Notes under the pieces: model-generated
What the model saw: the letters and a program-made list of their open reading frames with translations, nothing else
Database searches by the model: none
Told to the model about the DNA's origin: nothing
In this document: positions 1-13,400 of the stretch, piece after piece
Layout of the letters: the number at the start of each line of letters is the position of its first letter
Position numbering within the stretch: position 1 is the first letter of the stretch
Assembly: GCA_035041965.1 (NCBI GenBank)
Contig: JAPYMA010000731.1
Span: 62,001 to 126,000, forward strand
Source: Anisakis pegreffii
Taxonomy: Eukaryota > Nematoda > Chromadorea > Rhabditida > Anisakidae
Length of the DNA: 64,000 bases
Direction: 5' to 3'
Translations under genes and position numbers: made by a program

Positions 1-3000
1 AATAGCACGCTTGAAAATAAACAAACAACAACTCTGACGAATATTACATCATGGAAATAACCCAAATAATAACTTATTGATGAAGCTGATAACGATAACA
101 ATGATGCTATCTTAAAGTGATGCTGAACAATAATAATGTTACTGAATTGTACTGATTATCTCAATTCACTGGACTCGTTAAAAAGCATTTCTTATCCCTC
201 TGTTGTTTTGTTCCACAGCTACTTCTATAAAAAAATTCGAAAACTATCCAAAAGAAATCACAATAATTGATATCAATGCTGGATCAAAGCAGTAACCTTT
301 CAGAACAGAACAAACATAAAATGGGTTTTCAAAAAGCACTGAAACACATTCTCATCAAGAACGAGAGCTTATACCTTATCCATCTTAAACGAAACCAACT
401 TCGAAGACACACCTACACTACAGAGCAATACTTTTAATAAATTATCCAAATGTCACTGTTGACATAACCCAGTGATTCCAATTCGCTGAACTGTAAATTT
501 CTTCAAATAGTCAACATCGTATGGATTATTCGTATGGATTTCTATGACTATATCTGATGCTATTGCTGTTCTTAATCATATTTTTAAAATTCTAAACGGT
601 GTAGTAATCTTAATTTCTAACTAAACACTACGCATACGAATGTGCTTGGTTCACAATGAATTCACTCAAAATATCGAACTATAAGTGACTAAAGAACGCT
701 TTGATTTCACAATTGAAACGCCTTCACCTCCTCAACAAACACTCTTTTTTCATAAGATGCATGAGTGTTCCGCCCGTTTCGGTTGTGCTCATCGCAGAAT
801 TTCATGAATACATCCTCAAATACGACACATTCATAATCATAGATGCGGAACATTTCTTCCTCAACTTAACCACCAGCACAACAACAAAACAACAATAACA
901 ATAAGTACCATTGAAAGCACTCTGCAGACCTTTAGACCTGTTTTTGCGTACCTCTTAAGGGTGAACGTGGTACTCGTTATTTGAACTGCTTACTCCCCAT
1001 TCACCTCCACTCAATTCTTCACGACGATTACATCACTTTCCATTAAACGCTTCACAAACCTCGTCTATCTCTGATTATCCATCCATTCATTCATCGCACG
1101 AAACTTGTTCATTACGACAAAATTCAGAAATCGCATCATTCGACTGTTTGCTTAAAATGATCACATCATCACAAGTGCCACGTTCCACAGTCATTGAAAA
1201 ATGAAGAGCAGCGAATATCCACTTCAGAGCAAGCAAACACAAACTCAGCAGATACATACGACGACGACATCCATCCATCCATCGCCATTCACTTTTGAAA
1301 ATCCATTCGCTGGTCGGTCGAATTGTTGGTTGGTTGGTTGATACAGCAGCAATCGTTTATCTATTTATGCAATTCACTATTTGCTTATCGGTGTGTTTGA
1401 CCGCTAATTGACTCGAGAAGTTTTCCAATTGTTCTCGTAAAACAAATCAAGCAATGAGAAGCTATACGTAGATGATTGAACTGGTGTACAGATAAATAAA
1501 TAAATATCCAGATGCATCAGTAAATAAACATCTTATCTCCTATACAACTTGCTTAAGACCATCGAATTTCAAGTAGTAAAATAACGAGCTCTAAGTGGTG
1601 ATTGCCATACAATGCTACTTACCGCATCAGTAACTATCAATTGCTGACAATAGCAGCAGGGGATTTTTCAAATAAAAACGAACTATTTAGCTATTTATGC
1701 TCACTGCTCACGAGTTTACTCAAAGCCAACTCATCTACCGCTCATGACAGCTACCTGTGATCCAAATTCTCGAAAATTTGAAAAATATTTCTGGTCATAG
1801 CCAAACGGCCAAACAGCTTGAGCTCTATGCTTCATATTAGAACGTTATGTAGTACTGGACTAGACCTCACCCTCAAATATGATGAATAACCTTATGGCAA
1901 CAAAGTGTGGCTCGCAGGCTATACAACCACGATTTCAAATATGAGACCATATAAGATTCTGCCGTACGATTGCAAATTATAAAACTACAAAACTGCAGTA
2001 TCAAACAATTGCCACAGTTTCCTTCATCAGGAATACTCTGTAATATTGTACAGAACGAACGTTTCGTATGGTACACCACTTAAACTTTCAGCAAACAGCA
2101 ATAATCTATTCAGGTGCCAATCACAATTGATAATTTCAACTAATAATGCCGATGGTACACACAATGCCAAATCTAGCAAAACGACCAGAACGCAGCCCCG
2201 AAAAAACACACACACCCACAACAAAATTGCCAATTAGAGCCATGAACGAATCAAATGAAATTTGTTGTTGTGAATACAAAATACGTTTCGTTAGGCTTTT
2301 TAGCGAATTCAACACAAGCACTCATTATTGCTGCCATCATACGAATGCAGTTCACGGATGATTAGAGACGAACCATCGACGATTGGTGAGATCAGCAGCA
2401 GCAGCAGCACGAGAAATCAATAATTGATGTGCGGCATCGATATGAATTGAAACTATTTTTGGTTGGATTTGATCAGGATCGATTGTGGGTGTAATTCACC
2501 AATCGCGCATTCAATCGCTCATCTGATCATCTAATGAGCCATCATCTACGCACGGATCAGCAGCATATATCCCGCAATTATTTTCGAGTTTAAAATCGCC
2601 CCAAAAGTTCTCTCAGTTTGAACGAAATAATCGTCATGTAATAACAGTCAACACAACAACCACTCTTGATTATATATCCGTTATACGGCGCACACAAATA
2701 GAGCATTTCAAAACAAAAGTGGTTTCAGAAGAGCTATTCTATCACTACTTGTTAATTTTAGTATAATCAAAGTAAGGTCCCCACAAAAACTTTTAATCCT
2801 GGGCAGAAACCTCGTTTGTGGAGTAAAACATTATCACGAGATGATTAATATTCCAATAACATAGCAACACCATAGCTTGCTTATTTGATTTCAAACAGCT
2901 AATTCACTCGCAGGAAATTACACAAGGTCTATCTTTATTGCCAGTTTCAAAGCCAGTCGATTATTAAAAATCATCTCGATGAGTAGAATTATCCCAGGAC

Positions 3001-3056
3001 TTGTCTTACAATTAGTCGATGAAAACGCTTCAAGTGATTTAATTTAGAAATTAAAT

Positions 3057-3090
3057 CTAGGTCCGTTTTCTACAAATGACGACTGAACTG
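3057..3090. repeat. dispersed 34-bp direct repeat, copy 1
   Basis: The 34 bases starting CTAGGTCCGTTTTCTACAAA recur exactly at 3920-3953, about 860 bp away. The flanks then diverge, although both copies are followed by similar GAAA-containing sequence. Nothing coding or structured is obvious in the unit. Confidence 0.85.
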
Positions 3091-3395
3091 ATGAAAGAAT
3101 GACAATTCAGAATGGAAATACGTGAAAGTGAACTGCCCACAACGACGAAACGAACATTTTACTGAATTCAGCTAACCAAATCACCAACACATAATTACGC
3201 AACAACAGCAATTTCGAGTTCCATGAGCGCAGTAAGCAATAAACATAGAACTCAGTCGAAACCAGACACACAACCACAAAAAGTGACTGATGACAATCCA
3301 GAACGGAACAACTACAATTCATGTTGATGGCAAGAGAAGTTAATAAACGATCGCGCATGTAAAACACAACTAAAACACTAAAATGGATCGACGCA

Positions 3396-3417
3396 ATGCA
3401 CACTGAACAGTGTGCAT
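3396..3417. repeat. 22-bp near-perfect palindrome
   Basis: Two 10-base arms (ATGCACACTG and CAGTGTGCAT) are separated by AA. It could be a dimeric protein-binding site or chance; no known motif is matched with confidence. Confidence 0.7.
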
Positions 3418-3919
3418 ATGGTATATATACGCAGGACTCTATTTGCGAAAAAAACTATTTGGAAAAAAAAACAACCATAATTTGATTGTTTTTAATGTGG
3501 CAACTCGCTGTCTCCCATTTGCACTACAGATCAACGGAGCTCATAAATAATTTGCGAAAGAATTACGAAGCATGCTTCAGTGATTGTTCCCGTTTCGTAA
3601 TTTACAATAATAAATATTAAGTTGTTCACATGAACACTCCAAAACATCAACTCACATCAACCAGTGAAACATTGTGGTGCGGAGAAATTTTCGAATCGAC
3701 CGTAAGCAAATACAATGCACTTGCCTGAGGCTTGAATTAACGAGTTCGTCCGAGATTGCTCATTGATTCGCCAAAATGATTTTACGCCGTTAAACGGAAA
3801 CATATGAAGAATTTGATTGAATTATGTTTTTTTTTCCGAATGATTGAAATATAATCGTAAAGCTCCGACTTGTTCTTCTTGTAACAACGGCTAGTTCCAT
3901 AAGTTGCCTGAGCCCGGCA

Positions 3920-3953
3920 CTAGGTCCGTTTTCTACAAATGACGACTGAACTG
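3920..3953. repeat. dispersed 34-bp direct repeat, copy 2
   Basis: Exact second copy of the unit at 3057-3090, same orientation. Confidence 0.85.
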
Positions 3954-6900
3954 GTGAAATGATCTTTGAAATTGATCTAGCCATCAAGGATCACATAGCT
4001 AAAGAAGTGTTTTTTTTGGTGTTAGACGGAACGATCCGAAATGTATTTTATCACTCCACAAAATGGTAACACATCTCCTCAACAATTCATCGAACGACAT
4101 TCAAACAAACAAACAACAATACAAAAACTCAAAACATTTCACAAATCACATTCAGTTTCCATGATCAATCGACGTGGATTATTATTATTATTGTTCAACT
4201 AATTACAATGAGATCATTAAGAGAGCATCATCAATATTATTTGCATAAAATACTCAATACAGTGCACTTTCTCCAATTCATAAAACAGTTGCAGTGAAAC
4301 CCTCGAGCAATTGCTTCAATCCAAAACATACGATCAACGACAATCTTCTCAAAATCAGAAAACAAAATTACCCTTTTCGGAGCGTACCTCATCATTTTGG
4401 AATATGATTTGGACTTTTGGTAGTGCAGCTTTACTTAGGGATATCATCCCACTTCGGTCGGAACCGAGGAACCTTTCGGCACTGACGTTCCAACAAGTCG
4501 GCTTCACTGCACTTTTTTAATATACATTTTCACTAATCACAACAGAGAGTCTGCCAATTTACTTGAAATGAGCAGTGAATGCTTAAGGGATTTATTTCAA
4601 GTAACTGAGTTCCGTAGATTTATTCTCCACTATCAGCTTAAATCAGCACGACTTCTCAACTTCATCTAGAACTCAAGTTCTACTTCAAATTGTTCATTCT
4701 ATCTATCAGGCGATATAAATTCTCTGGTCGAATCTAAGGCTGTCTGGATCATCTGACTCAAGTCATCAGTTCTAGTGAAGATAAAGTAACGATAACATAT
4801 AAAAAGATACCTATAACGAAATGCTCGGACGAGAATGAAATGAAATTGAACGGATCCCTATAGTTTTCGCAACCGTTCCCCGTCAGGTTGCTTATGATTG
4901 CTAGTAGAGCATCACGATTCATACTTTGAAATCCCTAAATTCAATAACAAAATTTACAACGGATTCGAGAAGTTCAACAGACACGATTCCAAATATACCG
5001 TCGCAGAGCAATCTCAAAACATAAGAATTTCGGAATCTGTTACTGGGAGTTAATTGGTGTCAAAGGTATATTTGCAATCTACCAGTTTCGGACTTCTTAC
5101 AAGAAAGTGTGTGTGGCTCATAATTATCTTACGGTCAACAACTGATTTACTTTCCGAAATTACCATTCCGAATTTTTTGGGAGATTTGCAGAAATCTGCA
5201 GAAGAAGTTGACGAACAAACACACTCCCGTACAAACAATAGAACTGAAACAAATTGAAGAATATCAACAACGTAATAGCAATGAAATACCACAACGCATC
5301 AATCGCGGAACAAATGTATATGATACACGCACAACAATGTCAATTCATCATTACTATTTCCAGAAAACAATATCACTGCGTTCGTTATGTGATCAGAGAA
5401 TCGGTTTGCGTTTACTCAATTCATTTATTGACGCAGCTGGAAAAGGAAAATCTGATGCAGTTTCGTTTGAAATTCAAGCAACTTTTCAACTTGGACTCTT
5501 CATTCGCTTGTTCGAATTTTTCATTGTTTATACACCACACATAGAATCCACGAAGTTCTAAAACAAAACGCTAGCGCAATAATGCTAATAAGCTGCTCAT
5601 TCCCGATGGACTGTTTATGAATTTGCACTCAAAGTATCGCTGAAAGACACCGAAACGAAACGAAACGCGAAATAAATTATTCGAAAACAACAGAACGTTT
5701 CTGAGAATATGAAAAATTACATGTGAAATAAGTTCAATCCATGACGATCACATCTGCTTTATCATAATCGCACTCGTGTTATTAACAGCACCAATAACGT
5801 GACACAGATTACCGATTTAGGTACTGTTAACGAAGATTTCGATCCTGCAATTTCAAACAAAACAATGATCAATGACTGATCCTTAACTCACTAGTGAAAA
5901 ATTATCCAGAGGTCGACTCGCTGATCAATTCCGAATGTAAAGAATTTTAAAAACTGAATTCGCTAATAAGACTAATATTTACTATATATAATCCTTCTGC
6001 AATTGAATATCTATGCCAAAGTGGTAGCACATTTCGCTTATTGTTAGGAACAAAGCGATATTGTTTCTATTCAAGAATATTAATTCTTATGAAAAAGTAA
6101 CGAACCTTCACTGCTCGGTGGAAACCTCTGCTGTCGTTGCTGTTGCTCTTGCTGTTGATGTTCGTGGTAGTGTTGAATGGAATCTTAAATTGAATTTTAT
6201 CAAATTCATCGTCAATATCAAAGTAAAACAGCCAGCCATTCGTGACCACATCGAATGTGTCTACAACAGTCATATAGATGCCATTTCCAGAAAGCGTGAA
6301 GCATGAAGCAATTTAGTTCACTTATTATATTGTATCGTTCCACAAAACGTTGCATTCGCGCAGCATTTGCAAGTAAAAGCGAACGACACCAATAACGGCC
6401 CAATACTCATTATGCATATCAGCAGGTATTCTCAACATGATCTCATCATCATACTGATGGATTATTGTTAAGCTTAAATGATAACGGGCTGGAGAGACTT
6501 CAGTTTAGCAGATATCAATCCATGATATGAGATATTGTCTTATGTCATTCAGCGATATATTCTCGCAGATGATTCCATGTCGTTGAATCATCCGTCGAAA
6601 GTATGAAAGCATTTGCGATCTGTCGAGCCACAAGCAACTACTTCAAGCTAGTAATTGAGACTCTACGAGTTGTCACGAACAAGATTCTCAGTTTTATAGA
6701 AACTATCAGCGTTTGCTGCGTCTCAATATCATATTTTTAGCTAAACATTATCCATAATCACATCAAAAGTCACAAACTTTCAATGAAATCTCAGTTTCAT
6801 CTCTCTGAAACAGTCTATTCCTAATTTTCCACTTTTCTCATGCTCTGTTTCCTCCACTAATGCGTTCATTATTCATTCAGTTCGCGTTTAAACACTTTAA

Positions 6901-7437
6901 CTTAAGAAAATTGCAAATAATTAATGCAATGTTCAGAACGCAACCATTCTCGTTTCAATTGCCTCCAAAACAGTTCGTTCCTCTTGGCACAAACATTCTC
7001 AACTATAATTGACCTATTTTTTTGTGCTCTCATAGGTTACCGTTCCAGAGTGAAGCTCCATAAAATATTTCAGCGATTCACTGACTCTGCATCTAAGTAT
7101 ATCGAGACAGAATGATCATGAGGGAAAGTCATCAATGCTATGTAAAGGTATGGGAAAAATGAAAACCAGATAGAAGTATGGAGTGGAAATGTGCTGCAAG
7201 CAATCAACTCTCTGTACTTAGCAATATAATCAGTCAGAAAATTAGCTATATCTATGATAAAAACAATCCCACTAGCCAAAGCCACCAAATCTTGTCGAAG
7301 AACGGGTATTGAAGTGATTGAAAACTTGAGACGACGTGCATGCTCGGCAGCCATTAGAGCGCTAAGTAGAACTCCTCCTCATACAGCACCATACGAAAAG
7401 CTTGAACCATACAATCCCTTTGAAGACATGACAAGTG

Positions 7438-7484
7438 CTAAAGCAAACCAACGAACACGACAACGAATACGATCACATGCACGA
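7438..7484 (-). CDS. rig-5: rig-5 exon 12, GPI-signal-like tail and stop
   Basis: Acceptor GATTAG in the required phase 1 opens a 47-base exon encoding VVHVIVFVVVFVGLL and TAG. A short hydrophobic C-terminus ending at the stop is what a GPI-attachment signal looks like, and GPI anchoring is established for DIP-family proteins. Identified by phase and composition only. Confidence 0.6.
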
Positions 7485-10400
7485 CTAATCAAAATCACGA
7501 ACAAAGGCTTATCAAAACAAGCAATTTAACATGTACATTACACTACACATACACACCTCCTTGTTGTGGATGTATATAAGGACGTCGAAAATAACTTGGA
7601 GGTGCGATACTTGACGTCGTCGGCAACCGTTCCGTTTGTGCAGTCGTCTCTACTTCTGAGCCATCATCTGAATCTAAATCCTCATATTCACCGTCTTCGT
7701 CACCATCGCCAGGCTCATTATCGGAATCACCGTCGTTAGACTGCTCAGCATCCTCGTCTAATCCAGAACCTAGAAAAGTGTGTGGGCATGCAAGAAGGAA
7801 ATTTCTTTGTGACAGTCTTCATCCTATACAGATGTGGCTAACAAACGAAAAGTTTAGAATTTGTTTTCAAATGAAGTTTAGAATTTGATTACGCAAAGGT
7901 GCTGAAATGTTGGAATAGACGAATTCCGATGAGCCTTCTGAGTTTGATAAATTTACTCGGAACAATGGAATGATGAATGAATCGCGATGAAGAAACGCAC
8001 CTGATTCGAATAAAAGTGACTGGAAAATGAGTACCAGTTTTTAAAGACAAACACAACAAATGATCATAAAAACACTCTCAAAAATTGCACGAACCACCAA
8101 ATTTTCAAAGAAAAAAAAAAGATTACAGGTCTCATGCAAGACCTAATTTCAACCCATGACAGAAACAGTTTCGAAGTGGAATTCTCAACTGATGCACTAG
8201 CCATTTGATAATAGACTGATGAAAGAAATAAATATATTGAACTCAGTTCTTTGAAATTGTGAGCATAAGCATCTAGCGAATTCGAAAGCAAAGTGTGGAT
8301 TCACGGATGAAAAAGATCGTGAGAGCCACTATAACACAATTGCGATCAAAATTTCAACTAGAAAAAGAAATTTCTCTAAAAGCTGAAAATACAAATCCAT
8401 GCGCTTCGAATGAGCAGTCAAACGATGACAAGCTCGAAAGATGTTAAGCATGTTAACAGCTTGCCTATTTTCGACCTATTCAAGCCAAAATATCCACTCG
8501 CATAAGCTTGCTATTGTCGTTTATCGAAGCTTCTCATAATCACTCATTTACTCGTGAACTTTTTAATCGGAAAACATCATTTGGTAATTGTTTGCTGAAT
8601 AACGATAATGACAGAAACGAATGAAAGAAACGGCAGAGAATTCTGTTCGAAGAAACCAATTCGACTGGAAATAATCAAGTCATAATTTAACATTTCAAGG
8701 AATTACCTTCAGTGAGGAGTACCAAATTACTGCGCGGCGAGCCTTGACCTTCTACAAAATATAGCAACATCACTGATTATATCGTTAAAATGAAAACTTG
8801 TTCCGTTTATTGGAACTTCATTACGGGTACATTTCCGTGACTCACCAAACAACTATCATTCAAACATTCATTTATAATGTTTCTCAATATTATCCACCCA
8901 TAACATTCTAGGTATTAACTGATACTTCTACTTTGGTGTCAAACGGATATAATATAATTTTAACATCAAACTGATAGAAGATGAAAATCAGGAGTGATCT
9001 CTCAAAACTGAAATTGTCACGATATGACGTTGAACACACAATGTAATAGACATGAACTGTCCAATTCACTAATAACAGAGAAACGAACAAGGTGCACTGT
9101 TCTCAAATTGATTTCGCACCCAACATATCACTGGCCGACCACTCACTACAAATAATATCGATGAAGTAACCTTTCAGAACGATGTCAGCGAAGTGAATGC
9201 CGTTGTCGTTGAGTGCTGTACATCTATAGGTACCAAAGTGATCTGCGCTCAAATGTTTGATCGTCAGTATATGCACACTTCGATATTTTTCCGATACTTG
9301 TTCTGACTGAAAAAACAAACTGATCGCACTGTTTGATCGCTCACATATTAAGATATCATCCTGAGATGGATTTGATGATTTTTGAGACATCACTTTAGAA
9401 TTTTCTGATACCGACTCCAGTAGTTGAGAGTAATCGCCCATTAATCCGTCACTTGATGATACAAGAACTGAAAACAATGTCTAAAATGATGGTTCTTTTC
9501 CTACCATTGCATAGTTAGTGGAGTCGAACAGCTCTTCGCCATCTTTTTCCCAAGTCATCGTAGGCCTCGGCCAAGCTTCCACATTGCAAACCAGCCTAGC
9601 TTGAGCACCTCGAGAGGCGATCACAACTTTCGACTGCGGTATCACGATTGGCTCGACTGTGTTCAAAAGAAAAATGTCAGAAATATTGTAAAGTTTTTCA
9701 GCATTGAATATCGTAATTCCTACTCCCTGATTCGATTTCATTTATTCAAACTACAATGAAACTGCGTTTCTCACCACAATATTTTGTATCTTTCACGAAA
9801 TTAAATGTTGATATACTTCAGTGTTACTCAACATACACAAAAGTCTAGTCAGAGTATTTGTAAAGAATCGAAATCGAGCACTCACATGTCACATGCAATT
9901 TAACACTCCATGATTCATCCGGTGGAATGCCGTTACTTGCAACGCAAACGTATTCACTCATATGTTTACGACTCACTTTGGTCAGCACCAAGTCAGTGCC
10001 ATTGAAGACACTCGCTGAAATTCAGAAATTCTATTCATTTGCGGACAAGTCAATAGACGGATTTTGAAACTTGCGCAGTCTTGATCAGACAACTTTCCAA
10101 ATTCGTTTTTGCATGATAATGGAGATAAAGTGTCACCATGATTCAATGCATTCGCCTGTTAAGAACCATCGAATGCGAATCATAACATCAACTTCTGTAG
10201 CCCGACCGACATAACTTCAAAAGAGTGCTGTTTAGAAAACGATTTATTGAGATTCAAATGCCGTAGAACTGACCCCCGTAACCGGTAGCACCATTGAAAC
10301 GGATGATTTGCCGATCCTGTCGCCTCCAAATAACGGTTGGTGTCGGATTTCCGAAAGCTCGACACGACAGGGTGACGTTGTGCCCTTCACGAACCTCAAC

Positions 10401-13400
10401 AGCTGATGCTGTCGTTCTGGCCACATATGGTGGAACTGTAATAAGAAGCATTGCGTTGAATATGATCATGCACTAATACGGTTTGTAAACACTACTGTGA
10501 CCCTTACTCTGAACTGTGCATAATGTAATAACATTGCATGTGTTCTATTTCACAAAAAAAATTCAGTTGATTTCACATTTCCAGTAGAATTTCATCCTTC
10601 ACGATAGATTTTGCTCTCTTCTCATCAATCTCATCTGCATTCAGAAACTTTAATGTGCAATATTTTCGCTCTCCAATGGGTATGCATTCAGAATCTTAGA
10701 GGATTTATCTTCTAAGGTTTATCGATGTTTCTCCATTTTCGTATTGTTTCAGCCTAGCCAAATGCAACTTTCTCTTGATTAAACAGATCCGACGTGACAG
10801 TCCATTTATTAATCTTGTCGAAATAAGACTAGCTAATTTAAGCATATAAACTGTTGTTAATCGACGAATAAAATGACATCTATGTGAATGAACATTATTA
10901 GACGTCTTCTCGTATGTACGCGCAAGAATCTGATTGTTCGTTTGCCTTATGCCTCCCACAGCGGTGTGTTATCCCTGCAGGTGGTCGTATTTTAAGTTAT
11001 TCACCGTCGTCACCTGTCCTGAGTCAATTATTTAATGACTCAATTATGCGGTGATCAAAACAGTCCAATAGCACAAAGATCTATCGCTATAATTTAGTCA
11101 TTCAAGTGCATGTTGTGATCGCTGTTGGTTCATAAACCTTTTGAAGAGCCTCTAAACTCATTTGTCCATTTATGATTTCATGTTCATTTATATGACAACA
11201 ATGAATTTGGCATATAAATGTATAGATGACCCTGCTCGTATTCTTAGATGTAGTAATGCCTGAGCTTGAATCGAACAAGGTCATGACTCACGACTGCTAT
11301 TCCATAAGATCATGCTGATAGCAATGAATGTTTCCAAACCATTTTACTGCAAATCAAGGAATTTGCTACCTGTAAATTCTATTTCTCAGTGACCACTGCT
11401 CACTGAGGAACGGTTATCAGGTGTGCTATGCATCAAGCATGAAATTACTTGGATAGAGTAAACTCGTATAATGATAATGAATGAATTCCAGAAATCCCTC
11501 TATTATAAAAAATCCCTTCACTCAATGTGACATTTAAAACATTAGTGATATTGATATTTCTCATAATAATAACAAAAATAACTACATCTCAGTTACCATA
11601 CAGAATCATCATCTCTTACACACGAATAATCTCAACAGCAAATTTACTTCCTACACGAACATCAATTTTTCATCCGTTCCCTGATCCCGAAATTATTTTT
11701 CCACTTCCTTCCTTCCTTCCTTCCACCCGAAACGACCGGAAACAGAGTGCAAATCGAATAAAATACATAATATCACACAATCTAAAGAAAGCATGACTTT
11801 AGCTTATTGCTATTGTTGTTGCTGCTGCAAATCTGCATACATATGGCTATTGTCATAATAATATCGCACTCAATTCACTCGCTGTAAAGCATTTGTTCAA
11901 ACATTATCAATGTTTCAGCTTGAAATGACTCGGATTAGAATCGTGGGAATGTATACAGATGCGACGACGTTCAGTGACGACGTGAGCTCATATAAAAAGC
12001 ACATTTGTGATTGTACACAACCGATTTAGACTCGAAGCTTTCGCATCTAAAGTAAATATTGCTCCTAGGTCGGATATTAATTAATCCAACGGACAACGAA
12101 ACAATACAACACAACTAATAATAATCGAAATCATATTTGCCTAATGTATTTCAATTAAGAAACTTTATCCACGAGCTTTCAATCAAACAAATCAAGCCCT
12201 GAGCAATTCCCATGTAATCTAATCTAGTGAATTATCAGTGCATAACGAAATAAGTATTGCATTGCACTTACCCGATCACTCAGGATACTTCTCATCGGTT
12301 TGTTTATTTTTGCATTTGTGCAAGCAATTGTTTCTTTTCTGTACGAGTTCTCCTCATTTCCTCACAAGAAACACGTAACGTAACTGATTCGTTTGCACTG
12401 TTCACAGAAACTCGATCAAGTCGACGTGTTTCGCTCATGCATCATCACATTACATATTAGAATGCGACTCATGAATATTTTTTGAAGCAATTCAATTTGC
12501 ACATTATCGATTTCAGAATGATCGAATTTACCTCGCAAATGCAGGAAACCGACCCTCGAGAGAACTGGATCCGTATTAAGTTGACACGAATATCCACCAA
12601 TATCATTCTCCTAAACATCTATATATAGAAATTGATATATACATGTATGTGCATCGGATAATTTTTCAAGTTCCAAACCAATCACATGCAAAATTTCTTC
12701 ATTTCTCCATAATAGTGTTCTCTGCTTTCAGTTATAAAGTAGAATGCAACAACTGCAACGCCAAGCCCACAATTCCGGTCTCCTCCGCAATAATTTCCTC
12801 ACATCACATATACGGAATACGTCTTAGTTTCCGTTCATTCCAGATCCCATGAATGATACCACATACACACAATCGTGCTCGCATTGGCTAGTTAATTGAA
12901 AGTCCACTCTTCCCCGCAAACTTACGCTGTATCTCAAAATTCTACGTCCAAACACTTACAATTCCGAACAACCACTTTTAACTATCAATTATTCTTATCT
13001 CAACAACAAAGTATCATTTTCAGAGTACATTCGAACGTACTCTTTGGATAATTCTCATGTTTTATGTAATTTACTGCTGAAATAATGCATTCAATCGCCT
13101 ATAATTGATGTATTTTAAGTGGTGCACAACAACAACAACATCAACGTAAATAATGAACCAATGAACATAAACAAATCAACCACTTACTCACTCAAAAACG
13201 CTCGTTTTCCTGTATTATTGGGAGAATTTTGAATTGAATAAAGTGTTATTTTCATATACGGCTAACGTGTTCTTTTATTCGATTTCATTCACGATTAACT
13301 ATTAACCAATACGCTCTGAGCGATTCAAGAAGCAATTGCGCAAACGTAATTGTGTGATGATGGTCTCTACGACGATATAATAGTAACGATACGCGAGTGA

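Larger units (their letters stand above)
1..7437. other. gene-free flank downstream of rig-5
   Basis: I find no convincing exon on either strand. Open frames here are short (under about 120 codons), overlap each other on both strands and show no recognisable domain. The stretch holds a dispersed 34-bp direct repeat (3057-3090 and 3920-3953), a 22-bp near-palindrome (3396-3417), short CATC/CATT tracts around 1080 and 1269, and a locally less AT-rich patch around 4420-4515. The rig-5 3' untranslated region must begin just below 7438, but I could not fix a clear AATAAA signal for it. Confidence 0.6.

Noticed and set aside
4311..4520. 69-codon plus-strand frame in a GC-richer patch
   Set aside because: Considered as a transposon fragment, but the possible terminal matches (AGTGCAG and CTGCACT) are only seven bases and no transposase similarity is seen.
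7254..7529. 91-codon plus-strand frame rich in Arg, Lys and Thr
   Set aside because: Overlaps the rig-5 last exon and intron and has no recognisable domain.
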